Positions 22,044 to 30,522 of a DNA stretch of 35,127 bases are shown here, piece by piece; within the stretch, counting starts at the first letter, position 1, and every line of letters begins with the position of its first letter. The stretch lies in assembly GCA_016744395.1 (NCBI GenBank), contig JADGEK010000042.1, positions 1 to 35,127 of the forward strand, given 5' to 3'. The notes under the pieces are model-generated. The model searched no databases and was not told the DNA's origin. It was given only the letters and a program-made list of their open reading frames with translations. A program made the translations under genes and the position numbers. The stretch is from Gammaproteobacteria bacterium. Its GTDB lineage: Bacteria; Pseudomonadota; Gammaproteobacteria; GRL18.

Positions 22044-23257
22044 TCCTCAATCCTTATTGAAGTAGGCAAGCCCATTGTTTTTAGTAAGTCTAGAAAAGGA
22101 TCAGCATCAAGCTCTTCCACATTGACCATTTTTTTGACATCCCATGTCCCTTTGGCAATTAATATGGCTGCTGCAACAGGTGGCACGCCTGCTGTGTAGG
22201 AGATAGCTTGTGATTCAACTTCCTTATAGCATTCCTGATGGTCGCAAATATTGTAGATAAAAATCGTTTTTTCTTTCCCGTCTTTTTCACCTTTAATCAG
22301 ATTGCCAATACAGGTTTTTCCTGTATATCCTGCAGCTAAAGAGGAAGGATCAGGCAGGCAGGCTTTGACTACTTTTAAAGGTATCACCTGTTGCCCTTCC
22401 GCTGTGGTAACGGGTTCGTGACTGAGCAGACCAATATTTTCCAGCACCTGAAAACAGTTTAGATAATGATCACCAAAACCCATCCAGAAACGCACTGTGT
22501 CAACATCCATATTGATGGACAGAGAATGTACTTCATCATGCCCCATTAAATACACTTTTTGTTCGCCAGCCGCAGGAAATGGGTAAGACATGGATATTTC
22601 ATGGTGTTCACATTCTTTCCATTGTCGATCTTCCCAGTAACCCACGTCTTCAAGAATTTCCCGCAGATTGATTTCCGGGTCAAAATTGGTAGAGAAGTAT
22701 TTGCCGTGATCCCCCGCGTTAACATCCATAATATCGATCACATTGATCTTATCGAATTCATGTTTTAAGGCATAGGCACAATAGGCATTGACGACACCAG
22801 GATCAAAACCTGCGCCCAGAATAGCCGTTAATCCTTTTTCGGCAAACTGTGGTTTACGTTTCCAGTCAAATTCAGCATACCAGGGGTATGGTGCATTAAT
22901 GACATTAATATCTTCCGTGACTGCCGTATCAATATAGGCTGCTCCCGCTTCCAGGCAAGCATCCATAATGACTTCATTGATAAATGCTGTACCAACGTTA
23001 ATCACGATGTCAGAGCTTGTTTCCTGTATGGCCATGACAACATTATCACGTTTGCTGGCATCAAGCTGTATGCCATAGAGCTGTTTATTTTTGTCTTTCA
23101 GATTATCTTTTCTATGCACACTTTCAATAATAGCTTCACACTTCTCAAAGGTTCTTGAGGCAATGCAGATATCACCCAGGATATCATTATTTTGAGCACA
23201 TTTATGTACAACGACTGAACCAACCCCGCCTGCACCGATAATGAGCACATTTTTCAT
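22037..23257 (-). CDS. Carboxynorspermidine (carboxyspermidine) dehydrogenase, second copy
   Basis: A 406-residue saccharopine-dehydrogenase-family enzyme. A Rossmann motif opens the protein (IIGAGGVGSVV, residues 6-16), followed by ILGAGFDPGVVNAYCAYA, DIMDVNAGDHGKYFSTNF, YLMGHDEVHSL and RFWMGFGDHY. The family reductively condenses aspartate beta-semialdehyde with 1,3-diaminopropane or putrescine to carboxynorspermidine or carboxyspermidine using NADPH. It starts one base after the stop of its paralogue, with which it shares most motif residues, and overlaps the P-type ATPase start. Which diamine each copy prefers cannot be told by eye. Confidence 0.88.
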   Translation of the reverse strand: MKNVLIIGAGGVGSVVVHKCAQNNDILGDICIASRTFEKCEAIIESVHRKDNLKDKNKQLYGIQLDASKRDNVVMAIQETSSDIVINVGTAFINEVIMDACLEAGAAYIDTAVTEDINVINAPYPWYAEFDWKRKPQFAEKGLTAILGAGFDPGVVNAYCAYALKHEFDKINVIDIMDVNAGDHGKYFSTNFDPEINLREILEDVGYWEDRQWKECEHHEISMSYPFPAAGEQKVYLMGHDEVHSLSINMDVDTVRFWMGFGDHYLNCFQVLENIGLLSHEPVTTAEGQQVIPLKVVKACLPDPSSLAAGYTGKTCIGNLIKGEKDGKEKTIFIYNICDHQECYKEVESQAISYTAGVPPVAAAILIAKGTWDVKKMVNVEELDADPFLDLLKTMGLPTSIRIEEC

Positions 23258-23258
23258 A

Positions 23259-24497
23259 TCAGTATCCCTCTTTCTCAGAGCATGATTGAGTTATCTCAGT
23301 ACTGAGTCCCATCTTATCCAGTAACTCAATAAAGGGATCGGGATTAAGCTCTTCCACATTAACCATGTGTTTGACATCCCAGCTGTCATTGGCAATCAGG
23401 ATAGCTGTTGCCGCTGCGGGCACACCTGCAGTAAAGGAAATCGCCTGGGATTCCACCTCTTCATAGCAGGCTTCATGATCGCAGGTATTATAGATAAAGA
23501 TTTCTTTTTCTTTGCCGTTCTTTTTGCCCTTAACCAGATTACCAATACAAGTTTTACCCGTGTAGTTTTCAGCAAGAGATGCTGGGTCAGGCAGACAGGC
23601 TTTAACCACTTTTAGTGGTACGACTTCCTGACCTTCTGCGGTTGTCACGGGTTGTTCAGAGAGTAAACCAATATTATTTAATACATTAAAGCAGTTAATA
23701 TAATGATCGCCAAACCCCATCCAGAAACGAATGGTATCCGCCTTAATATTTTTGGATAGAGAATGCAGTTCATCGTGTCCGGTTAAATAAATGGTTTGCT
23801 CGCCAACGACAGGGAATGTGTAGTTTTGTTTTTCTGAATGCACGGCTTTACTCACCCATTCACCCCCTATCCATGTCCAGACCTGTCCAGTAAATTCCCT
23901 GAAATTGATTTCAGGATCAAAATTAGTTGCGAAGTATTTTCCATGATCACCAGCATTAACATCCATAATGTCGATGCTGTCGATTGTGTCAAAACAATGT
24001 TTCGCTGCATAAGCACAATAGGCATTGACAACACCAGGATCAAATCCAGCACCAAGAATAGCCGTTAGTCCTTTTTCCTTGCAGGCATCCAGATATTTCC
24101 ATTCATAGTTGGCATACCAGGGTGGATTTTCACAGATCTTGTCGGGATCTTCATGAATGGCCGTGTCTATATAGGCCGCTCCAGTTTTCAGGCAAGCCTG
24201 CAACACTGACATATTAATAAACGGACTGCCAACATTGATAACAATCTCTGAATGGGTGTCTTCAATCAATTGTGCGGTGGCCTCAATATCCATTGCATCA
24301 ATCTGCCGGGAATACAGTGCTTTACCACTGTCTTTCAAGTTGTCTTTACGCTCTACACTGTCAATGATTGCATCACATTTGCTCAGAGTTCGGGATGCAA
24401 TACAAATATTACCAAGAACATCATTGTGTTGGGCGCATTTATGTGCGACTACATTAGCAACGCCACCCGCACCAAGAATAAGTATATTGTTTTTCAT
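23259..24497 (-). CDS. Carboxynorspermidine (carboxyspermidine) dehydrogenase, first copy
   Basis: A 412-residue paralogue of the next gene with the same blocks: nucleotide-binding ILGAGGVANVV (residues 7-17, Ala where the copy has Gly), ILGAGFDPGVVNAYCAYA, DIMDVNAGDHGKYFATNF, YLTGHDELHSL, RFWMGFGDHYINCF and VVKACLPDP. It lies between the decarboxylase gene and the second copy, so carbon flow would be dehydrogenase to decarboxylase. Tandem duplication with divergence at the substrate-side loop (VWTWIGGEWVSK here, VGYWEDRQWKEC in the copy, about residues 205-220) suggests different diamine acceptors or a heteromer; this is inference. Confidence 0.88.
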   Translation of the reverse strand: MKNNILILGAGGVANVVAHKCAQHNDVLGNICIASRTLSKCDAIIDSVERKDNLKDSGKALYSRQIDAMDIEATAQLIEDTHSEIVINVGSPFINMSVLQACLKTGAAYIDTAIHEDPDKICENPPWYANYEWKYLDACKEKGLTAILGAGFDPGVVNAYCAYAAKHCFDTIDSIDIMDVNAGDHGKYFATNFDPEINFREFTGQVWTWIGGEWVSKAVHSEKQNYTFPVVGEQTIYLTGHDELHSLSKNIKADTIRFWMGFGDHYINCFNVLNNIGLLSEQPVTTAEGQEVVPLKVVKACLPDPASLAENYTGKTCIGNLVKGKKNGKEKEIFIYNTCDHEACYEEVESQAISFTAGVPAAATAILIANDSWDVKHMVNVEELNPDPFIELLDKMGLSTEITQSCSEKEGY

Positions 24498-24535
24498 TTA
24501 AGAAATTCCATATGTAAATTGCAAACAGGGAATAT

Positions 24536-25675
24536 TCATCCCAGATTTTGCTTAAAATCACTATAGTTAAACGTCTTTACTGTGTCATATTGACCATCCA
24601 GACGCTTGATAACAATAGACGGCATTTTCAAACCATTAAACCAGTTCATTTTAACCATCGTATAACCTGCTGCATCAGAAAAATGAATCTGGTCGCCTGT
24701 TTGTAATGGGGTATTAAAATCATATTCACCAAATATATCCCCGGCAAGGCAGGTCTTGCCAGCGATCATATAATGATAATTGTCATGCTGATTGCTGCTC
24801 TGTTCATTACATCGTTTACTCCGTTGCACTTTTTCAATTTCAGCGGGCTCTTGATAAATCAGCAAATCCAGCATGTGTGCTTCTGTTGAACTATCGACAA
24901 TCGCAATGTCCATTTCATTGTGAACAATATCCAGTACCGTCGTCACGAGACTGGCAGAGTCCGTTATTGCTGTTTCTCCAGGTTCGAGGTAAATCTGTAC
25001 TCCAAACTGCTCACCGAATGACTTTAATTTAGCGGCAAATTTCTCCAGAGGATAATCATCCAGTGTAAAATAGAGCCCACCGCCCAGGCTCACCCAGTCC
25101 AGTTGATGTAATAAATCATGATAGGTTTTACCGATATGATCCAGTTGCTGCGAAAAATCATCAAAATCCTTATTTTCGCAGTTGTAATGGAACATGACGC
25201 CATTGATTAAATGCGCTATTTCCATTACTGATGAGTCATCGGTGACTCCCAATCGTGAATACTGGCGGGCAGGGTCTGCCAGATCATAGTCCGAACAACT
25301 GATATGCGGATTTATTCGTAAACCGACATCCACTGTATCCAGTTCAGCATAAAAAGTTTTTAACTGCTTAACCGAGTTAAAAATCACTTTATTGGCATAT
25401 TGCTTTAAGTCGTGGATTTCATCTTGTGAAAAAGCCACACTATAAGCGTGTACTTCTTTGCCAAACTCCTCATAACCCAGTTTAGCTTCATACAATGAGC
25501 TGCTCGTAGTGCCATCCATATAGGCTTGCATGAATTTAAAAACAGGCCAGGTGGAAAAACATTTTAATGCCAGTACTGACTTGATATTTGCGTGTTGACC
25601 TAACCACTGGATTTTCTCCAGATTTTTTAATAATTTTTGTTCATCAATAACATAACATGGCGTGTTAAAATGCAT
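24536..25675 (-). CDS. nspC: Carboxynorspermidine decarboxylase
   Basis: A 379-residue PLP-dependent alanine-racemase-fold decarboxylase. From the ATG at 25675, FNTPCYVIDEQKLLKNLEKI opens the barrel, the PLP lysine is Lys38 in VLALKCF, YMDGTTSSSLYEAKLG follows, the phosphate loop is SLGGG (about 198-200) and EPGE (231-234), and the C-terminal active-site Cys-Asp is TCLAGDIFGEY (Cys309, Asp313). It removes CO2 from carboxynorspermidine or carboxyspermidine to give norspermidine or spermidine. The longer frame back to 25768 would overlap the SpeD-like gene by about 100 bases and adds no family sequence. The chosen start lies inside the SpeD-like gene, 11 bases before its end, so translation is coupled. 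Confidence 0.92.
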   Translation of the reverse strand: MHFNTPCYVIDEQKLLKNLEKIQWLGQHANIKSVLALKCFSTWPVFKFMQAYMDGTTSSSLYEAKLGYEEFGKEVHAYSVAFSQDEIHDLKQYANKVIFNSVKQLKTFYAELDTVDVGLRINPHISCSDYDLADPARQYSRLGVTDDSSVMEIAHLINGVMFHYNCENKDFDDFSQQLDHIGKTYHDLLHQLDWVSLGGGLYFTLDDYPLEKFAAKLKSFGEQFGVQIYLEPGETAITDSASLVTTVLDIVHNEMDIAIVDSSTEAHMLDLLIYQEPAEIEKVQRSKRCNEQSSNQHDNYHYMIAGKTCLAGDIFGEYDFNTPLQTGDQIHFSDAAGYTMVKMNWFNGLKMPSIVIKRLDGQYDTVKTFNYSDFKQNLG

Positions 25676-26108
25676 GTTGTGTGCTTGTAGTGAGCTTCGC
25701 TGATCTGTCGTGATCTTGAAATGGCGACTGAAGTGGCAAATCAATACCCCGATCCAGGAAAGCGGCACGAATTTGTTGTGGGGAAAAATGCTTTTCTACC
25801 ACCTGAATCGCCATATCCTTATCAATGCTTTTGCAGGAAAAAATATCCAGGTAGGCGTCACGATTGTTGTCACTAAAATGCCCCATGATAGCGGATGTTT
25901 CTATTAGCTGTACCAGCGAATAACCTGCAGCTTCGTAACTGTGTTCGGCAAAATGTACAATAACGGGCTCACCATAGGCTACCATTTTGATCGCTTTGAC
26001 CAGCTCTTTGACAAAGCGACTGATGTCTTCCTTGCGGCAAATATTTTCATTGCAGCCACCAAGATCCAATACAAGATGCTGCCCCCATGGTTTGCGGTTT
26101 TCTGACAT
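25665..26108 (-). CDS. SpeD-family pyruvoyl decarboxylase
   Basis: A 147-residue homologue of S-adenosylmethionine decarboxylase proenzyme. GQHLVLDLGGCN (residues 9-20) matches the SpeD opening. The self-cleavage region reads LIETSAIMGHFSD: aligned to the classical ESH..HTWPE block, Ser72 would become the pyruvoyl group, the residue before it is Thr71 rather than Glu, His77 is kept, and DIFSCK (Cys92) matches the FTC catalytic Cys. Such divergent SpeD homologues include pyruvoyl ornithine or arginine decarboxylases, so this may supply putrescine or agmatine rather than decarboxylated SAM. It is the first gene of the polyamine operon, with GAGGAG 6 bases before ATG. Confidence 0.78.
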   Translation of the reverse strand: MSENRKPWGQHLVLDLGGCNENICRKEDISRFVKELVKAIKMVAYGEPVIVHFAEHSYEAAGYSLVQLIETSAIMGHFSDNNRDAYLDIFSCKSIDKDMAIQVVEKHFSPQQIRAAFLDRGIDLPLQSPFQDHDRSAKLTTSTQHAF

Positions 26109-26472
26109 AATGTTCTCCTCAGCATATTTATATCTGCATGTTTTGCGTCAACACCTTATCATATATATGATTATATGTATATATTGTTCCTTTTGATGAT
26201 TATTATACTGATTGTAATACATTTCTCTTTAAAGTTTTTAATTTTATGGATAAATATTTAATTCACTGCAAGATCAGAAGGTTGTATGGATTCTACGCTG
26301 TCATTCATCACTTTTTCTGTCTCACAACAAATTATGAGCAAAGATGGTTTTAGAAGTTTTTCTTAAAAAGTGCAGGTTAATACATTACTTAATATGAATA
26401 TTATGAAGTAGAAGATAATAATTCAACTGAGAAGCCCTTAACACACCGCCTCTACCTGTCACTCATCAATTT
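26109..26472. other. Intergenic stretch, 364 bp, with polyamine-operon promoter region
   Basis: Upstream of the SpeD-like gene. On the minus strand TTGACG lies about 45 bases before the ATG, with TATAAA further down at a short 13-base spacing, so the promoter call is weak. An AT-rich near-palindrome (about 26157-26182, built of ATATATG and CATATAT) lies just upstream and could bind a regulator. Nothing gene-like in the rest. Confidence 0.35.
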
Positions 26473-27426
26473 CTAGATTTTATATTTATGGCTGGATCGC
26501 TTTAAACTGCTTTTTTCAAGCCAGGAAGCAAGCATAGAGTCAATGAATAGTTGTTGAAAATGAAAAAGAATACATGCCAGCAGCGCTAGACCAGCAGGTT
26601 GTTCCAGAGCAGTAAGCACACCCACAGCGACGGGTAAAGTTTTTTGCGAAGCGGTAAAGAGTAGCGCCAACCATTCCCCTCGTTCAGAGGGATGAAGTAA
26701 ACGAGATAACCAGCACAATAGCATCAACCCACCATGAATACTAATACTGGCCAGAATGATCCATAGCAACAATGGAAGATTGAGTTGCCCAAGTGTTTCA
26801 GTTGAAGCAGACATAGAAAGCCAGACGGTACCGATAACACAGATTGATGGAAGGTAGGCCAGAAACCGTTGATCGCCCAGTTGTTGGAATATTGATCGGA
26901 ATAGCATGCCAATAACAAATGGTAGAAGTATAATCAATAGCAGCTGTTGTAGTAGAGGCCAGGGGGAAAGTGAAATCAGGCCCGACTGATCCAGGATCAG
27001 TTTCAATATAAAAGGAATACTGAAGACCCCAATTATGTTAAGTAATATGGTTAGTATCAAAGCCTTTGGGCCACTTCCTCCAGCAATTTTAGTCATGACA
27101 ATGCCTGATGAAAGGGTTGCTGGTACTGTTGATATGACTATCAATCCCAAAGCTAATTCTGATGGCATATGGAACAGAGAGACCACAGCAAGGCCAAGAA
27201 ATGGACTGATTAGTAAATTGATCAGTATTGCCAGAATGACTGTTTTTATCAAACTGACATCCCCTGTTATCTGGTGCAGTCGAGTCTGATAACCATTGAC
27301 AAGAAAGATTATCACCACCATCCAGGGAATTAGCCCTTGCTGTTCTAAACGCTGACCGCTGTCAGGAAAAAACCAGGCGAACAGGAAAGCAAAAATTAAA
27401 CCGATGGGCAAGAAGTAGCTATGCAT
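26473..27426 (-). CDS. SBF-like (bile acid:sodium symporter-like) transporter
   Basis: A 317-residue polytopic membrane protein of the SBF-like/YfeH family, with about nine or ten hydrophobic segments. Typical blocks are FLVNGYQTRLHQI, STVPATLSSGIVMTKIAGG (about residues 99-117, the crossover motif equivalent) and LLFTASQKTLPVAVGVLTAL (about 252-271). Family members are secondary carriers of organic anions; this one's substrate is unknown. It lies about 360 bp upstream of the polyamine operon on the same strand and separate from the hexosaminidase gene by 309 bp, so it is probably its own unit. The stop is followed by no clear terminator. Confidence 0.85.
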   Translation of the reverse strand: MHSYFLPIGLIFAFLFAWFFPDSGQRLEQQGLIPWMVVIIFLVNGYQTRLHQITGDVSLIKTVILAILINLLISPFLGLAVVSLFHMPSELALGLIVISTVPATLSSGIVMTKIAGGSGPKALILTILLNIIGVFSIPFILKLILDQSGLISLSPWPLLQQLLLIILLPFVIGMLFRSIFQQLGDQRFLAYLPSICVIGTVWLSMSASTETLGQLNLPLLLWIILASISIHGGLMLLCWLSRLLHPSERGEWLALLFTASQKTLPVAVGVLTALEQPAGLALLACILFHFQQLFIDSMLASWLEKSSLKRSSHKYKI

Positions 27427-27735
27427 GACTCATGTATCTATCCTATATCTTCAACTTGAAATTGTATCATGACAATCCCCTCAAATATGAGAAAATTCTC
27501 TACGCTTTTATTTACCAACGGGTTAAATTTCTTTGTCCTGTATTTAGAGATATTGTAGAATTAATGCTTCAGGCAATGAGAGAATTGAAATAACATCATG
27601 ACTTATAGCACTTGTGTACAAAGGAATTACAGAGTAGGTGTGACTTTTCAGATTTCCTGGTTTTAGGACTATAAACATTTGAGGCTAAATTGCTCTGCTA
27701 CAGTTACCCGATAACACAGCAGGAATAGCGAAGTA
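27427..27735. other. Intergenic stretch, 309 bp
   Basis: Lies between the hexosaminidase stop and the transporter start. I see no open frame with a plausible start, no strong inverted repeat and no terminator. It should hold the transporter promoter. Confidence 0.4.
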
Positions 27736-28809
27736 TCAGCCCGTCAGGCATTCCTTGTCAAACGTATATTCACCTTCCAGCCAGGCTATTATTTCTTGGG
27801 CATAGGGGCTGTCGTATTGACTGTATTGCTGGATGAGTTGTTTACTCTGCGTTGTGTCTATGTTGTCCAGGCCTTCATTCTGAAAAAGATCTACATCTTT
27901 TGATATTTGTCGTGCAAGGTTTTCTCCACACAGCATTGATAACCCCTCTTGCAATGCTTTTTCAGGATCATAGTACTGACCCTGAGAGTAACTCAAGGGA
28001 AGAGAATACAGGGGAATACGAGAAAGCCAGGGTTGATTCATGGGATTGACGGCATGACCTGCGGTCAGTTGAGCCAAAGAGTCCGGGCGGTTTTCAAAAG
28101 CCTTGGTAAATAGAAATCTGGAAATATCAGCGCCATCATTGACAGGATAGTTATCCCATAAAAAGGGTTTGCGGCCTAACGCCTGTATTGCTTTTTCCAT
28201 GTGCGCTTCTGGATAGGCCGTCGAGCAAATTTTAGGACCTGTCCAGAAAATATCAACCTGCTTGGGTAACTCTCTACCCAGATCTTGAAAATAATTGTCT
28301 GGCATCGTACCAAACAGTTTTTCCAGTTTAGGATCAAAAGAATAATAGGTAGGACACATAATAACTTTCTTAGCTGAAGTTTGGGCCAATACATCTTTCA
28401 CTATAGCCGCTTGTGTCTGAGCCAGGTCGGGCTGATTTCCTTGCATATCATCAAATAGCACGCACAAGATATCAATTCCCATACGATTTAAGCTTTCTAC
28501 TTTATCCTGTAGCTGCTTTCGTGCAACATTATCATAGTTTTTATAAACTTCAAAAGGGCTTAATCCCATACCAAAATCGAGTCCCAGGCTCTGATAGTGT
28601 TTCACCAGAGTCTGAAGTTGTTCCGCTGTTTCAGTAGACCAGCCTTGCCGCCAGGAACGACGTAAACAGGCATCGCTTTTGGGGGCATAGATATAAAAAT
28701 GATAGCCGCTGGCCTGCAAAAATCCAGCATAATCATGACGTTCCTGCATTGACCAAGTGCGACCAAAAAAACCTTCAATGAGACCTAAATAAGGTGCTGT
28801 ATTTTGCAT
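27736..28809 (-). CDS. GH84-type beta-N-acetylhexosaminidase, cytoplasmic
   Basis: A 357-residue catalytic domain of the NAGidase/O-GlcNAcase family. The opening LGLIEGFFGRTWSMQERHDY (residues 8-27) and IYAPKSDACLRRSW are diagnostic, the catalytic Asp pair is Asp120-Asp121 in VLFDDMQGN, and WDNYPVNDG (218-226) forms the sugar-binding wall. The enzyme cleaves terminal beta-linked GlcNAc by substrate-assisted catalysis. There is no signal peptide or accessory domain: only the core is present, so it acts in the cytoplasm, perhaps on peptidoglycan- or chitin-derived sugars or GlcNAc-modified protein. AGGT precedes the ATG by 6 bases. It is not next to other sugar genes. Confidence 0.88.
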   Translation of the reverse strand: MQNTAPYLGLIEGFFGRTWSMQERHDYAGFLQASGYHFYIYAPKSDACLRRSWRQGWSTETAEQLQTLVKHYQSLGLDFGMGLSPFEVYKNYDNVARKQLQDKVESLNRMGIDILCVLFDDMQGNQPDLAQTQAAIVKDVLAQTSAKKVIMCPTYYSFDPKLEKLFGTMPDNYFQDLGRELPKQVDIFWTGPKICSTAYPEAHMEKAIQALGRKPFLWDNYPVNDGADISRFLFTKAFENRPDSLAQLTAGHAVNPMNQPWLSRIPLYSLPLSYSQGQYYDPEKALQEGLSMLCGENLARQISKDVDLFQNEGLDNIDTTQSKQLIQQYSQYDSPYAQEIIAWLEGEYTFDKECLTG

Positions 28810-29067
28810 TTTTATACCTATTGACAGTGCTTATGGGGATGATTTATCTAAAGAGTATAACGTGGTCTCAGAGAGAAAGAGTAAAGGTAATACCAGTCAC
28901 TGGATAGCTTATAAAGTACATATTGATCAGCATATATTGCATTCCCATGGCAAAACTCAGCAAGTAAAGAGTGACCAACCTGTATGACATTATTGACTCT
29001 GCTGCTGATATCCCAGAAATTCATCAGCAGAGAATAAACGGTGTCGAATAATCAACAAGTAAGGCAA

Positions 29068-29304
29068 TCAAGGTGATGCTATTTCGGAAATTGACCCACA
29101 GGTTCCACAGTCGCTACGGGATACAGCAACGCCTGTTTTTGAAGTAGCCACATTAGCAGAACCTTTTGCAGAAGTAGCGGCTTTTGTAGAGGTCGATTTT
29201 GCTGCAGTGCTGAATTTTGCCATACAAGCCTTTGCAGCAGCGCCCGCTTTTGTAGCACAAGCAGCTGCCCCTTTTGATAGTACATATTGGCTAACAGGAT
29301 CCAT
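29068..29304 (-). CDS. Small Ala/Lys/Thr-rich low-complexity protein
   Basis: I use the ATG at 29304 (78 residues), as GAGGAC lies 8 bases upstream; an in-frame start at 29334 adds ten residues. After MDPVSQYVLSKGAAACATK the protein is built of Ala, Lys, Ser and Thr (KAGAAAKAC, STAAKSTSTKAATSAKG) and ends with a CGTCG pair. The KAA pattern resembles histone H1-like or phasin-like bacterial proteins and the second Lys/Ala-rich protein at 30523. The two share an ACAT-Lys/Ala start region. It is divergent from that gene across a P-type ATPase relic. Function unknown. Confidence 0.65.
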   Translation of the reverse strand: MDPVSQYVLSKGAAACATKAGAAAKACMAKFSTAAKSTSTKAATSAKGSANVATSKTGVAVSRSDCGTCGSISEIASP

Positions 29305-29334
29305 TATCAAGTCCTCGAAAAATGTTAAAAACAT

Positions 29335-29955
29335 AAGAGGTCATTTAGATCCCTCTATGCTCTAATTATTATCCAGGAAACTGAGTGTAGATGTTTATCT
29401 GGACAGCAATATAACTTTATATACCTTAGGGGCTGTTGAACTTTCTTCTGACACTAAAGCCTCGAAACCCTATGTTCTGAATTTATCTGAAAACCTATTC
29501 TACCTTAATAGATTGCTTTTGAAGCATCGCATTCCATTTTCTTATTCATCCATCGATACTGAAAAACAATACCAAGTAAACATATAACGCTTTTAATAAT
29601 AGGTAATTCAATGACACTTTTCAACCGATCAATTGATAATTGTGCCATTTTTGATGTTTTTACTTCTACTGGTTGGTGGCATAGAATTCATAAAAAGGAA
29701 TCCTGAAATCCGAAAGTCCCTGTTTTAGTTGAACTTATCCGATGTTTGAGCAAAACTGTTCCTAGCTGTAAATCTTTAATAACAAACATATGGATGGAAA
29801 GATTAAAGAAATCTATAAAAGTTTAGACATGAACTATTAATATTGATCAACAAAGTACAATATATACGTAATGGGATACATTATGTCTGCCAGAGATTTT
29901 ACCTGCTTGTCGAAAATACTTTTCAATCCTGTTATTTCACCTCACAATTTATCAA
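29335..29955. other. Gene-poor AT-rich stretch, about 620 bp
   Basis: Contains only a 31-codon plus-strand frame from ATG 29611 (MTLFNRSIDNCAIFDVF..) with no support. No transposase remnant or long repeat was recognised. It lies between a Lys/Ala-rich gene and a decayed P-type ATPase fragment and looks like degraded coding sequence or filler. Confidence 0.4.
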
Positions 29956-30153
29956 TCCGTTTAAGCACTCCAGTCACTTTCTTGGTATCCTGGTTGCAGA
30001 GGATAAACCTGCTCAGGACATCCTTTAGCAACGTCAGTTGTTCCAGTCTGATTATGGTGAAATTCGCTGAAGAATTAGGCATAGGCCATTATTATGCTGA
30101 GACATTGCCCGATCAAAAAGCAGAATTAATTAAGGTGCTTCAACCGCTGCGAC
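29956..30153 (+). pseudogene. P-type ATPase relic (N/P-domain fragment)
   Basis: Two plus-strand frames carry fragments in the right order. The first reads FLGILVAEDKPAQDIL then TAG (30026-30028), like the LAGxIxxxDPxxPEAxDII block. After a frame change comes KFAEELGIGHYYAETLPDQKAELIKVLQ (about 30057-30140). The latter lines up with ASELGIDHYFAETMPQDKADIVKQLQ of the intact P-type ATPase in this window. Stop plus frameshift and lack of DKTG or GDGIND show it is a remnant. It sits between two Lys/Ala-rich genes. Confidence 0.65.
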
Positions 30154-30352
30154 CGATACGACGCAGATTATAATAATGAATGGTGATTTGCACAAATTTA
30201 AAACCCTGTTTGAAATTTCGCAACCCTTTGAAGCCAATATGCACACCAATTGCCAACATTAACCACTCCCAGACGACAAAATCATGGGATAGTGGCAAGG
30301 CATAGTCTTTTTTGAGTGGTTTGCCTGCTTGTGGGGACAGAAAAGCGATTCA
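30140..30352 (-). pseudogene. Start-less membrane-protein-like fragment
   Basis: An open frame of about 69 codons on the minus strand between two TGA codons reads LSPQAGKPLKKDYALPLSH, then a hydrophobic segment (VVWEWLMLAIGVHIGFKGL) and NFKQGFKFVQITIHYYNL. No ATG precedes the hydrophobic part. It overlaps the end of the P-type ATPase relic by a few bases on the opposite strand. It may be a decayed membrane protein; family not recognised. Confidence 0.25.
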
Positions 30353-30522
30353 GCTCTATTAATATATATGTATTAATATATGTATAGGTCTGATAAACTC
30401 CAAGGTAAGCATATTGACATATGCCCTACATCAGTAAAGCCTTCTAAAATTATGCATAGTATTTTCCACCTGGTGCATATTTTGTATGAAATTTATTTTT
30501 ACAATTAAAAGAGGAAAATAAC
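30174..30522. other. Upstream region of the second Lys/Ala-rich gene
   Basis: Besides the minus-strand fragment to 30352, an imperfect direct repeat (TATTAATATATATG then TATTAATATATG, about 30358-30382) and TGCATA-type motifs (around 30453 and 30474) lie before the plus-strand Lys/Ala-rich gene. No clear -35/-10 pair was identified. Confidence 0.35.

Noticed and set aside
29843-30173. 61- and 100-codon plus-strand frames as genuine genes
   Set aside because: Their only recognisable parts are P-type ATPase fragments in two frames with a stop between, so they are a relic.
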